Of a stretch of 13,525 bases of DNA, positions 6,773 to 12,744 are shown piece after piece. The translations under genes and the position numbers were made by a program. Positions within the stretch are counted from its first letter, which is position 1; each line of letters opens with the position of its first letter. The notes under the pieces are model-generated. The model did not search any database, was not told where the DNA came from, and saw only the letters and a program-made list of their open reading frames with translations. The DNA comes from Deltaproteobacteria bacterium (GTDB taxonomy: Bacteria > Myxococcota_A > UBA9160 > SMWR01). The stretch covers positions 1 to 13,525 of the forward strand of contig JAJDAM010000582.1 in the NCBI GenBank assembly GCA_029261905.1, written 5' to 3'.

Positions 6773-7258
6773 TCAGCGACTTCCCTCCCGGTCTCGGAGT
6801 TCTGCGATCGGGTTCGTGAACACAACCAGATCTTCCCAGCGATCGACGATCTCGTCGCGATATCGTGAACGCGCGACCAGCTCCAATCGCAAGCCGTCGG
6901 GATCCTCGAAGAAAGTCGCATAGTAGTCATCGTTGTATTCCGGGTATTCAGCCGGCTCGACGGCCGAGACCCCCAACTCTGAAAGCGCCCTGTACGCAGC
7001 ATCCACTCCCGCCCGATCCGGTGTCTGGAAACAGATGTGATGCACCCCAGGCGAATAGGCGTCGCAATCTTCGCCACGGACAGCCGGTCTGATCGTGTAT
7101 TGCAGATGGCGATTGAAATAGTGGGCGTGTGGCTCGCCCGCGATCGGCCTGTCACCCTTCTTGAATCCAAACGCTGCCATCACGGCGTCATAGAATCGCT
7201 CGGATCGACTAAAGTCCGAAACACTGATGTAGATGTGATCGAGTCCCGTGATCTCCAC
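6773..7258 (-). CDS. VOC-superfamily (glyoxalase/bleomycin resistance-like) protein
   Basis: The protein has 161 residues from a GTG at 7258. Two beta-alpha-beta-beta-beta modules are visible. The first begins GLDHIYISVSDFSRSERFYD with His8 in the metal position. The second contains GVHHICFQTPDRAGVDAAY (71-89) with His73/His74, and YYATFFEDPDGLRLELV (112-128) with Glu126. These match the H...H...E metal set of glyoxalase I, FosA and dioxygenase-type VOC proteins. The C-terminal 30 residues (RDEIVDRWEDLVVFTNPIAELRD) are an extra tail. Length fits single-chain lactoylglutathione-lyase-like proteins that dimerise. The specific reaction cannot be decided. It starts 38 bases from the divergent amidotransferase gene, so the two may share a control region. 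The ribosome site before the GTG is weak, so the start could differ slightly. Confidence 0.88.
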   Translation of the reverse strand: MEITGLDHIYISVSDFSRSERFYDAVMAAFGFKKGDRPIAGEPHAHYFNRHLQYTIRPAVRGEDCDAYSPGVHHICFQTPDRAGVDAAYRALSELGVSAVEPAEYPEYNDDYYATFFEDPDGLRLELVARSRYRDEIVDRWEDLVVFTNPIAELRDREGSR

Positions 7259-7296
7259 GGGGCCAACACTACAGTTTTGACCGGTTCGAAGCCCGA

Positions 7297-8010
7297 ATGA
7301 ATCCGATCCTGATCATCAAGACTGGATGCACGATCGAATCTCTGCTGTGGCTCGGAGACTTCGAAGATTGGATCTGTGCGGGCATGAACATCGACCGCGC
7401 GGGAGCGACGGTGATCAACGTCTTCGAAGACGAAGCCCTCCCGAACCCAACGCGATATTCGGCCATCGTGATCACGGGTTCCCCAGCAATGGTCTCGGAT
7501 CGCGAGCGTTGGAGCGAGAACACAGCAGTGTGGCTTCGCGAAGCCGTTGACGCCGAGATCCCCACGCTCGGCATCTGCTATGGCCACCAACTGATCGCCC
7601 ACGCATTGGGTGGAACCGTCGGCCCCAACCCGCGAGGACGCGAGATCGGAACGACCGAAATGACACTGCACGAAACCGCGGCCGACGACCCGCTACTCGC
7701 CCCCTTCGGAGCCAGCCTGCGAATTCACATGAGCCATTCGGAGTCGGTGCTCCAGCTACCCAACGGAGCCACCCGCCTGGCCTCGACCGCCCAGGACCCC
7801 AACTCGGCCTTTTCGATCGGAACGGCCTGGGGGATCCAATTTCACCCCGAATTCGACGCCCAGATCATGCACGGCTACCTGACCGCCCGCCGCCCCGAAC
7901 TCACCACCGAAGACATCGACACAGCAGAGCGACTCTCCGCCGTCACCGAATGCCCCGACGGCCCCGCAGTCCTACACCAATTCGCCCAACTCCGAAGACA
8001 AGGCAACTAA
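7297..8010 (+). CDS. Class I glutamine amidotransferase
   Basis: The protein has 237 residues, of the GMP-synthase/GuaA-like type I amidotransferase group that occurs as a free-standing domain. It would hydrolyse glutamine and pass ammonia, or hydrolyse gamma-glutamyl bonds, in the cytoplasm. The nucleophile is Cys94 in LGICYGHQLIAHALGG (91-106). The rest of the triad is His183 and Glu185 in GIQFHPEF (179-186). The oxyanion strand is AIVITGSPAMVSD (56-68). HMSHSESVLQLP (144-155) fits the usual S-H-D/S region before the triad. The C-terminal part after 190 (TARRPELTTEDIDTAERLSA) is a helical tail. No synthetase domain follows, so partner or substrate is unknown. The ATG at 7297 lacks a clear ribosome site. 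Confidence 0.92.
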   Translation: MNPILIIKTGCTIESLLWLGDFEDWICAGMNIDRAGATVINVFEDEALPNPTRYSAIVITGSPAMVSDRERWSENTAVWLREAVDAEIPTLGICYGHQLIAHALGGTVGPNPRGREIGTTEMTLHETAADDPLLAPFGASLRIHMSHSESVLQLPNGATRLASTAQDPNSAFSIGTAWGIQFHPEFDAQIMHGYLTARRPELTTEDIDTAERLSAVTECPDGPAVLHQFAQLRRQGN

Positions 8011-8016
8011 CCCATC

Positions 8017-8177
8017 CCCCAGCAAGAACCAAGTCACTGCCAAGAAAACACCCCGGGCCCCCCGCTGTAGCTCAGGTGCTTCTGGGCCCCAGCAAGGACC
8101 AAGTTACTGCCAAGGAAACATCCCGAGCTGGGCGTAGCTCAAGTGCTTCTGGGCCCCAGCAAGAACCAAGTTTCTGC
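8017..8177. repeat. 67-70 bp tandem repeat, about 2.4 units, with inverted ends
   Basis: Three units start at 8017, 8087 and 8154 with CCCCAGCAAG(A/G)ACCAAGT. The first two end with GTAGCTCA(G/A)GTGCTTCTGGG (to 8086 and 8153); the third is truncated near 8177, at the stop codon of the fusion gene. The first two units are about 70 and 67 bases and differ by scattered changes and small indels. The ends of each unit can pair (CCCAG with CTGGG, then AAG with CTT, one bulge). The block fills the 167-base gap between the convergent amidotransferase and fusion genes, so it may act as a two-way terminator or mRNA-end structure. No protein is encoded in it. Confidence 0.9.
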
Positions 8178-9113
8178 TTAAGTAGCATCTCTGGCTGGGC
8201 CGATCTCCGTCGACCACGCTTGGATACCACCCACCACGTTGTAGACCTCGGTGAACCCCATCGCCGCGAAGTGTTCCGCGGCGGCCTGGCTGCGCCCTCC
8301 GCTGTGGCAGTGAAAGATCAGCGGTGTGTCGCGCGACAGCGTGGCGATGCGCTCCGCTTCTTCCGGTGTCATCAATCGCGTCCCGGGAATGCTCGCCTTC
8401 GCGCGCTCTTCTGGTGTTCGCACATCGAACAACTCGCCAGCCTGGCCGGCATCGATCCGTCGCTTCAGCTCCGACACCGGCATCTGCCGGACCTCGCCAC
8501 TGCCGGCGTTCGGGTTGTCGACGCGGAACGCCGGGCCTTCGGGACTCTCGACGGCGTCGATCGTCGCGCCATTGGCGCGCGCAGCCGAGAAGGGATCCAT
8601 GTGGACGGTGAAACCATTTGATTCGACCGCGACCGTCCCGTCGGAAACCGGCGCGAAATACAGCTTGTTCTGGAACTTCGCATCGATGCCGAGGTACAGC
8701 GACGAGCCCTCGGGCATACCGGCCGACGCCTCGCGCAGCCCCCGCACGGCCGCATCGGTGACCGTCAATTTCGGCGGCTCCGATAGTACCGGCGGCTCGA
8801 GGCCGAGTGCCTCCGACAGCTCACCCGCACCGGCCATCTCTTGAATGATGTCGCAGCCTCCGACGAATTCCCCGCGCACGTACAGCTGCGGAATCGTCGG
8901 CCAGCTCGAAAATTCCTTGATGCCCTCTCGAACTTCAGGATCGCTCAGCACGTCCAGCGTCGCGTATTCGGGAAGCAATCCATCGAGGAGGCCGCAAACG
9001 GTCGCCGAAAAGCCGCACTGCGGCGCGTTGCGGTTGCCCTTCATGAACAGCAGCACCTCATTGGACGTGATCAGCTGTTCGATTCGTTGCTTGGTTGCCG
9101 GATCTAGGCTCAT
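8178..9113 (-). CDS. Monothiol glutaredoxin / A-type-like / rhodanese fusion protein
   Basis: The protein has 311 residues in three domains. Residues 1-104 are a monothiol glutaredoxin of the Grx4/GrxD type, with FMKGNRNAPQCGFS (23-36; active Cys33 in CGFS), the glutathione-binding WPTIPQLYVRGEFVGGCD (71-88) and Cys87. Residues about 115-205 look like an A-type Fe-S carrier fold (KLTVTDAAVRGL start, DPFSAARANGATIDAVES, PAFRVDNPNA end). However, it has no cysteines, so the usual cluster ligands are absent. Residues about 210-306 are a rhodanese domain with LFDVRTPEE (228-236) and active loop FHCHSGGRS (Cys269), plus GGIQAW near the end. GGAG lies eight bases before the ATG. Known roles of the parts are Fe-S cluster handling, glutathione-linked reactions and sulfur transfer. 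I recall Grx-rhodanese fusions of about 300 residues in other proteobacteria. The combined reaction is not known. Confidence 0.95.
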   Translation of the reverse strand: MSLDPATKQRIEQLITSNEVLLFMKGNRNAPQCGFSATVCGLLDGLLPEYATLDVLSDPEVREGIKEFSSWPTIPQLYVRGEFVGGCDIIQEMAGAGELSEALGLEPPVLSEPPKLTVTDAAVRGLREASAGMPEGSSLYLGIDAKFQNKLYFAPVSDGTVAVESNGFTVHMDPFSAARANGATIDAVESPEGPAFRVDNPNAGSGEVRQMPVSELKRRIDAGQAGELFDVRTPEERAKASIPGTRLMTPEEAERIATLSRDTPLIFHCHSGGRSQAAAEHFAAMGFTEVYNVVGGIQAWSTEIGPARDAT

Positions 9114-9130
9114 GGGATCGCTCCAGGGTC

Positions 9131-9154
9131 GGGATGAAGGGTGGGGATGAAGGG
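9131..9154. repeat. Direct repeat GGGATGAAGGG, two copies
   Basis: GGGATGAAGGG occurs at 9131-9141 and 9144-9154, 13 bases apart from start to start. It lies 18-41 bases upstream of the fusion-gene start, in the region expected for its leader. It may be a regulator half-site pair or a chance duplication. Confidence 0.5.
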
Positions 9155-9224
9155 CGCGTCGGGCGGAATGGGTCGAAACCCGATCGGTCAGTGTAGCGAC
9201 ATCAGATCATCGAGCCATCCAACA

Positions 9225-9236
9225 CGCGAATTCGCG
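9225..9236. promoter_or_regulatory. 12-bp perfect palindrome, candidate operator
   Basis: CGCGAATTCGCG is fully self-complementary and sits about 110 bases upstream of the fusion gene and 190 bases upstream of the methyltransferase gene. A symmetric site in a divergent control region is typical for a dimeric regulator, but nothing links it to a particular protein. Confidence 0.4.
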
Positions 9237-9268
9237 ACCGTCGAGGACTGGTTTACGATGAGTCGAGG

Positions 9269-9289
9269 GCTCGAGTAGCGGACTCGAGC
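9269..9289. promoter_or_regulatory. Inverted repeat GCTCGAG/CTCGAGC
   Basis: Seven-base arms (9269-9275 and 9283-9289) flank the loop TAGCGGA. It lies between the palindrome and the methyltransferase gene. It could be a regulator site or a stem in a leader transcript. Confidence 0.4.
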
Positions 9290-9425
9290 GGTAGACTTGG
9301 CGATAGATTTCGTCTCACGAGTTGCGCGTTCGGTCGCAAGAACGGGATCCCGGGCACCGGGCGCCGCAGAATGGTGCCGCGAATCGCATCTTCGTTGTTT
9401 TCCTCGATGGTCGGAGAAACTCGAA

Positions 9426-10052
9426 ATGGACGAAATTCCGGTTCAGCTCCCCGCGAGCCTGTTCGACCGCGCCGATGAAACACCCGACGCGCACTTCTAT
9501 GGCGTGCCCCGAATGGTCACGCACATCGATGCGGCGACGATCGAAGGTTTGACCGACTACTACCGAGAAAACCTGCCTCCCGGCATCGACATTCTCGACT
9601 TGATGTCGTCGTGGGTTTCTCATCTTCCCGACGATGTAAAGTTCGGCCGCGTGGCCGTGCTCGGCATGAACGGACAGGAACTCGCCGCCAACGATCGCGC
9701 CACCGAATCCGTGGTTCATGATCTGAACGCCGCTCCAGAATTACCCTACGAGCCCGAGAGCTTCGATGCCGTCATCAACGCAGTGTCGATTCAATACCTC
9801 GCCAATCCTATAGCGGTATTCCAGTCGATTCGGCGTGTGCTGCGCCCGGGTGGCATCTCGATCGTGGCCATGTCTCATCGCTGCTTTCCGACCAAAGCGG
9901 TGCGCGCATTTCACACGCTCGCGCCGAAGGGACGCAGCGAACTGATCGCCCGCTGCCTCGAACTCGCGGGAGGCTTCGATCGCATCGAGCAGATCGACCG
10001 ATCGCCGGTGAACGCGGATCCGCTGTGGATCATTGCAGCGCGGCGGATCTAG
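9426..10052 (+). CDS. SAM-dependent methyltransferase-like protein
   Basis: The protein has 208 residues from the ATG at 9426, which has GGAG nine bases upstream. The frame is open back to 9297, but those extra residues are arginine-rich and not family-like. The sequence fits a class I methyltransferase of the type where motif I is weak: GIDILDLMSSWVSHLP (53-68) replaces the normal glycine-rich loop. RVAVLGMNGQELAAN (75-89) and VVHDLNAAPELPY (96-108) give the next strands, SFDAVINAVSIQYLANP (112-128) is the motif IV region, and VLRPGGISIVAMSHRCFPTKAV (138-159) is motif VI-like. Similar proteins occur in cyanobacteria and plants as putative methyltransferases. The substrate is unknown. It converges on the CarF-type gene with only 35 bases between stops. 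Confidence 0.88.
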   Translation: MDEIPVQLPASLFDRADETPDAHFYGVPRMVTHIDAATIEGLTDYYRENLPPGIDILDLMSSWVSHLPDDVKFGRVAVLGMNGQELAANDRATESVVHDLNAAPELPYEPESFDAVINAVSIQYLANPIAVFQSIRRVLRPGGISIVAMSHRCFPTKAVRAFHTLAPKGRSELIARCLELAGGFDRIEQIDRSPVNADPLWIIAARRI

Positions 10053-10087
10053 CAAAATGAATCGGCGAACGACTTCCGGCCCCAGCG

Positions 10088-10774
10088 TCACCTCTGCACG
10101 CGCCGCGATCCGATCCAAGACTCCGCGGTAGCCAGCAGGCCACTGCGATCCACCCATCGGTTCATCGCCCCGGATGTAATGCAGTAGCGCGTATCGAACG
10201 GCGGGTTGTGATGTTCGGCGTGGTGTTCGCGCGGCAAGATCACGCGACAGTGCTGGAGCAGTCGCGCCACTCGCGGCGGACGTTCCTGATGGGCCCACTG
10301 GTGGAACTGATTGGTCATCACCGTCCACGTTGCAAGGAACAGCGTGAACGAGACGCCGAAAACCGATACCGGGCTGCCACCCACCGGATCGAAGCCCAAC
10401 CAGGCAACCGCCAATACCGGAACGGCCGCGATGCAGGTATTGCCGTTGAGTTCGATGAAGTCGTGATGCGTGATTCCGGTCGGGTCGTCGTGGTGCTCGC
10501 GAAAGGGTCGCACGAAATTCGGACCCAACACCGGTGTGCGTTCGTCGAAAACACGATCGAACGCCCAATGGACGAGTCCGGAAACCAGATCCGATACGAA
10601 ATAGCTGACGAGCAGCGCGACTCCGAATGCACCCCATGCGCTGCGGCGATCCAGCGCCGAGACCAGCTCGACCAACAGCGCCACGGCCAACAGCACCGCG
10701 GCACCGACGGCCAGCGTTTCGATTTGGCGGTGGTGGCGTTCCGGCTCGTCAGCGCTCGTATGCTCGTGGAGCAT
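10088..10774 (-). CDS. carF: CarF/PEDS1 (Kua/TMEM189)-type lipid desaturase, probable plasmanylethanolamine desaturase
   Basis: The protein has 228 residues from the ATG at 10774; a GTG three codons earlier (10783) is possible but lies only two bases after GGAGG. It is an integral membrane protein with hydrophobic stretches near 18-38, 47-68, 112-128 and 135-155. The family's histidine-rich motifs are all visible: DLVSGLVHWAFD, FREHHDDPTGITHHDF (91-106), ELNGNTC, NQFHQWAHQE (155-164), and PREHHAEHHNPPFDTRYCIT. These histidines would bind two irons. The Myxococcus CarF and human TMEM189 enzymes of this family introduce the vinyl-ether double bond of plasmalogens using oxygen. In Myxococcus, CarF is needed for singlet-oxygen-induced carotenoid synthesis. 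That function here is inferred from family alone. It follows the diiron oxygenase by about 96 bases, past two stem-loops. Confidence 0.92.
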   Translation of the reverse strand: MLHEHTSADEPERHHRQIETLAVGAAVLLAVALLVELVSALDRRSAWGAFGVALLVSYFVSDLVSGLVHWAFDRVFDERTPVLGPNFVRPFREHHDDPTGITHHDFIELNGNTCIAAVPVLAVAWLGFDPVGGSPVSVFGVSFTLFLATWTVMTNQFHQWAHQERPPRVARLLQHCRVILPREHHAEHHNPPFDTRYCITSGAMNRWVDRSGLLATAESWIGSRRVQR

Positions 10775-10817
10775 GACCTGCACGGCCTCCGGTCGAGAAC
10801 CCGGGTGAACTCGCTGC

Positions 10818-10834
10818 GAGATCCTTTGGATCTC
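10818..10834. other. Stem-loop GAGATCC/GGATCTC
   Basis: Seven perfect pairs (10818-10824 with 10828-10834) around a TTT loop, between the diiron oxygenase and CarF-type genes. It lies 44-60 bases before the desaturase start on the minus strand. It lacks a following T-run in that direction. On the plus strand TTTG follows. Confidence 0.55.
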
Positions 10835-10846
10835 TTTGCGTCGTCG

Positions 10847-10867
10847 GTTGACCCGTCTTGGGTCAAC
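10847..10867 (-). terminator. Strong stem-loop directly after the diiron oxygenase gene
   Basis: GTTGACCC (10847-10854) and GGGTCAAC (10860-10867) pair perfectly over eight bases around a five-base loop, starting three bases after the stop codon of the diiron gene. The position fits a transcript-end or processing stem that would lower or separate expression of the downstream desaturase. No U-tract follows on the minus strand, so Rho-independent termination is doubtful. Confidence 0.5.
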
Positions 10868-10870
10868 GTC

Positions 10871-11956
10871 CTAGTTCGGAACCGCCTGGTCGGCGAGGCC
10901 GATATCACCCGTGTCCGAGTCTTCCAGAGATTCTAGCGTCGAAAGATCGTCCCACACCGGGATTCCCGCGTTTGCGTACAGCTCGCGCGAGCGATCGGTG
11001 ATCGCCCCGACCCGCACGAGGGCCGGCATCATCAGATCCTTGAAAGAATGAATCTGACCGGGCGGCAGCTCGGCCTTGAAGCCAGCCGCACCGAGTGCGA
11101 CGAGATCCTTGATGAAGTCGCTCACATCGATCCCGACCCGCTCGAGCACCTTGAGGAACCCCGGATCGTGCTTTCGCTGCTGTGTTCCATCGGGTCCGCC
11201 CTGCGAATCAGACATCAACTTCACCGCATCGAACGCGAACCCGGCGATGTCTTCGCGATCGTCGGGGTGCATGTCGGCGATCGCATGCTGGACATACACG
11301 TTGCCGAACGCCACATGGCGCGACTCATCGCGCAACACCATCGTCGTGATCTGGCGAAGCAGATCGCAGGTGGTCCGACGGCGCATGTTGTGAAACGCGC
11401 CGAGCGCAAGCCCCTCGACGACCATGTTCATGCCGATTGCGATCTTCACCCAGTGATCGGCCTGCAACGTGACATCAATCAACTCCTTGAGCCACGGCGA
11501 CAACGGATACACGATTGCGAGACGCCGGATGTACTCTTCATACACCTCGACGTGCCGCGCCTCGTCCATCGTCTGGGTGGCCGCATACAGCTTGCCCTCG
11601 TAGTCGGGCACCGCGTGCGTCAAAGCAGCTGAAGTCATCAGGGCACCCTGCTCTCCGTGCAGAAATTGGGAAAGCAGGTGCGCGGCCACATGGGCGCGGA
11701 AATCGTCGCGCTGTGTGTTCGAAAGCTTCTTCATCATCGGCATGCGATCGAACATGAACTGGCTCTCGTCCATGATCGGCTTCGAGGGATCGATCGGGAT
11801 GCTCCAGTCGATGTCCTGCTCGGCGTCCCACTGTGCTCTTTTCGATTTCGAGTACAGGTTGCGAAGCTTTTCGATCCCGATGTCGTAGTCGAACTGCCAG
11901 ACCACTTCCATCGGCGCCTTCAGAACGTCCGCGGTTTCCCAATTGGTGCCCTTCAT
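10871..11956 (-). CDS. Soluble diiron ferritin-like oxygenase
   Basis: The protein has 361 residues and no signal or membrane segment. A four-helix diiron site is clear: Glu102 in HGEQGALMTSA, the E-x-x-H pair Glu132/His135 in MDEARHVEVYEEY (130-142), Glu181 in VVEGLALGAFHNM (179-191), and Glu211/His214 in LRDESRHVAFG (208-218). This is the full ligand set of ferritin-like oxidases and oxygenases such as ribonucleotide-reductase-R2-like, R2lox or AurF-type N-oxygenases. The fold, length and spacing suggest an oxygen-activating enzyme rather than iron storage. The substrate is unknown. The ATG at 11956 overlaps the TetR stop (ATGA) and has GGAGG seven bases upstream, inside the regulator gene. 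Co-translation with a TetR regulator and a following lipid desaturase suggests a regulated oxidative pathway. Confidence 0.9.
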   Translation of the reverse strand: MKGTNWETADVLKAPMEVVWQFDYDIGIEKLRNLYSKSKRAQWDAEQDIDWSIPIDPSKPIMDESQFMFDRMPMMKKLSNTQRDDFRAHVAAHLLSQFLHGEQGALMTSAALTHAVPDYEGKLYAATQTMDEARHVEVYEEYIRRLAIVYPLSPWLKELIDVTLQADHWVKIAIGMNMVVEGLALGAFHNMRRRTTCDLLRQITTMVLRDESRHVAFGNVYVQHAIADMHPDDREDIAGFAFDAVKLMSDSQGGPDGTQQRKHDPGFLKVLERVGIDVSDFIKDLVALGAAGFKAELPPGQIHSFKDLMMPALVRVGAITDRSRELYANAGIPVWDDLSTLESLEDSDTGDIGLADQAVPN

Positions 11957-12585
11957 CTCGATTCCTCCAGGATGTATCGACAGATCATGTCGGTGAGTTC
12001 TTCCAACACCCGATCAGGCTCGGGGTCTGAAACTTCGCGAACGAGCAGTTGGGTGGCCGCCATGTCGATCGCGTGATGAATCAGGAACGCCGCCGATGCA
12101 GCGTCGGCGCCACTGCGCATCAGGCCGCGCTTCTGGCCGAACTCGATCAAGTCGCGCAGCCGCTCGAGCGCGACCTGCTCGATGCGGTGATAACGACGGC
12201 GTATTTCCTCGTCGCGATCCGCCAGGCCCAACACCACGAGATAGAGGGACGGCTTTTTGCGCAGCCGGTCATAAGCACGACGCAACCAGACCGCGAACCC
12301 GGAACGCGGATCATCGCCGAGGACGCGCGCGTGATCGAAATCCGTGCGCCGGTCCGCAGAGGCGCGGTCGCCCCAATCGTCGATCAGATCCAGCAGGACG
12401 GCGCGTTTGTCGGGGAAGTGGTGATAGAGGGTCCCCACCCCGACTTCCGCCATCCGCGCGATGTCACCCACGGTGGTTTCCGAATATCCCCGGCGTGTAA
12501 AGAGCTGCTCTGCGGCGCGAAGTACGCGCGCGCGTGTCATACGCCCTCTGGCTTGGGTCCTGCGCGGTTCGGGGGGTTTTGCCAC
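11953..12585 (-). CDS. TetR/AcrR-family transcription regulator
   Basis: The protein has 210 residues from a GTG at 12585. An ATG fifteen codons in (12540) is an alternative with AGAGGG upstream, and the first residues (MAKPPEPRRTQARGR) are a flexible tail either way. The DNA-binding domain is typical: RVLRAAEQLFTRRGYSETTV (20-39), then DIARMAEVGVGTLYHHF (41-57) with the recognition helix, then PDKRAVLLDLIDDW. The rest is a helical ligand and dimer domain ending FLIHHAIDMAATQLLVRE. Ligand unknown. The stop overlaps the diiron oxygenase start. It faces away from an LLM oxidoreductase gene across an AT-rich 159-base region with an inverted repeat, so it probably represses itself, the diiron operon and perhaps the divergent gene (inference). 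Confidence 0.95.
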   Translation of the reverse strand: MAKPPEPRRTQARGRMTRARVLRAAEQLFTRRGYSETTVGDIARMAEVGVGTLYHHFPDKRAVLLDLIDDWGDRASADRRTDFDHARVLGDDPRSGFAVWLRRAYDRLRKKPSLYLVVLGLADRDEEIRRRYHRIEQVALERLRDLIEFGQKRGLMRSGADAASAAFLIHHAIDMAATQLLVREVSDPEPDRVLEELTDMICRYILEESR

Positions 12586-12744
12586 AGCGACACAGAATAC
12601 CAGAACAAAAACCGAACACCACCTCGGTTTATCTAGTATTCACCTTTATTATCAAATACTTGAATGATTCTCGAATTCGAACCAAAGCGGCCTCGAAGCT
12701 CCTGCCCAATCAAATGTAAACTGCGGAACTCAAAGGAGACCCCC
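12586..12744. promoter_or_regulatory. AT-rich divergent promoter/operator region
   Basis: The 159 bases between the TetR and LLM genes are much more AT-rich than the rest of the window. AGTATT (12635-12640) and AATACT (12655-12660) form a 26-bp inverted repeat, a plausible TetR operator. TCGAATTCGA (12671-12680) is a perfect 10-bp palindrome. On the minus strand TTGATA and GATAAA lie about 16 bases apart and could be -35/-10 boxes for the TetR gene; they overlap the inverted repeat, which would allow self-repression. The plus-strand promoter is less clear; TAAACT near 12717 could be a -10. Confidence 0.6.
12635..12660. promoter_or_regulatory. Candidate TetR operator, inverted repeat AGTATT/AATACT
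   Basis: Six-base arms separated by 14 bases give a 26-bp symmetric element in the control region between the TetR gene and the LLM gene. The inner bases are only partly symmetric. Position next to a TetR-family gene and overlap with a possible promoter are the reasons for the call. Confidence 0.4.

Larger units (their letters stand above)
9114..9425. promoter_or_regulatory. 312-bp divergent control region
   Basis: This gene-free stretch separates the minus-strand fusion gene (start 9113) and the plus-strand methyltransferase (start 9426), so it should hold the promoters for both. Visible elements are the direct repeat at 9131-9154, a 12-bp perfect palindrome CGCGAATTCGCG at 9225-9236, and a 7-bp inverted repeat GCTCGAG/CTCGAGC at 9269-9289 around a 7-base loop. 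I could not pick convincing -35/-10 boxes. The plus-strand frame is open from 9297 to the methyltransferase start, but its translation is not family-like. Confidence 0.6.

Noticed and set aside
8066..8150. tRNA-like GTAGCTCA segments inside the tandem repeat
   Set aside because: The rest of a tRNA (acceptor stem, anticodon arm, TTCRA loop) is missing, and the segment recurs as part of a repeat.
9297..9425. Upstream extension of the methyltransferase
   Set aside because: Extra 43 residues are Arg-rich and unlike the family, and the ATG at 9426 has a proper ribosome site.
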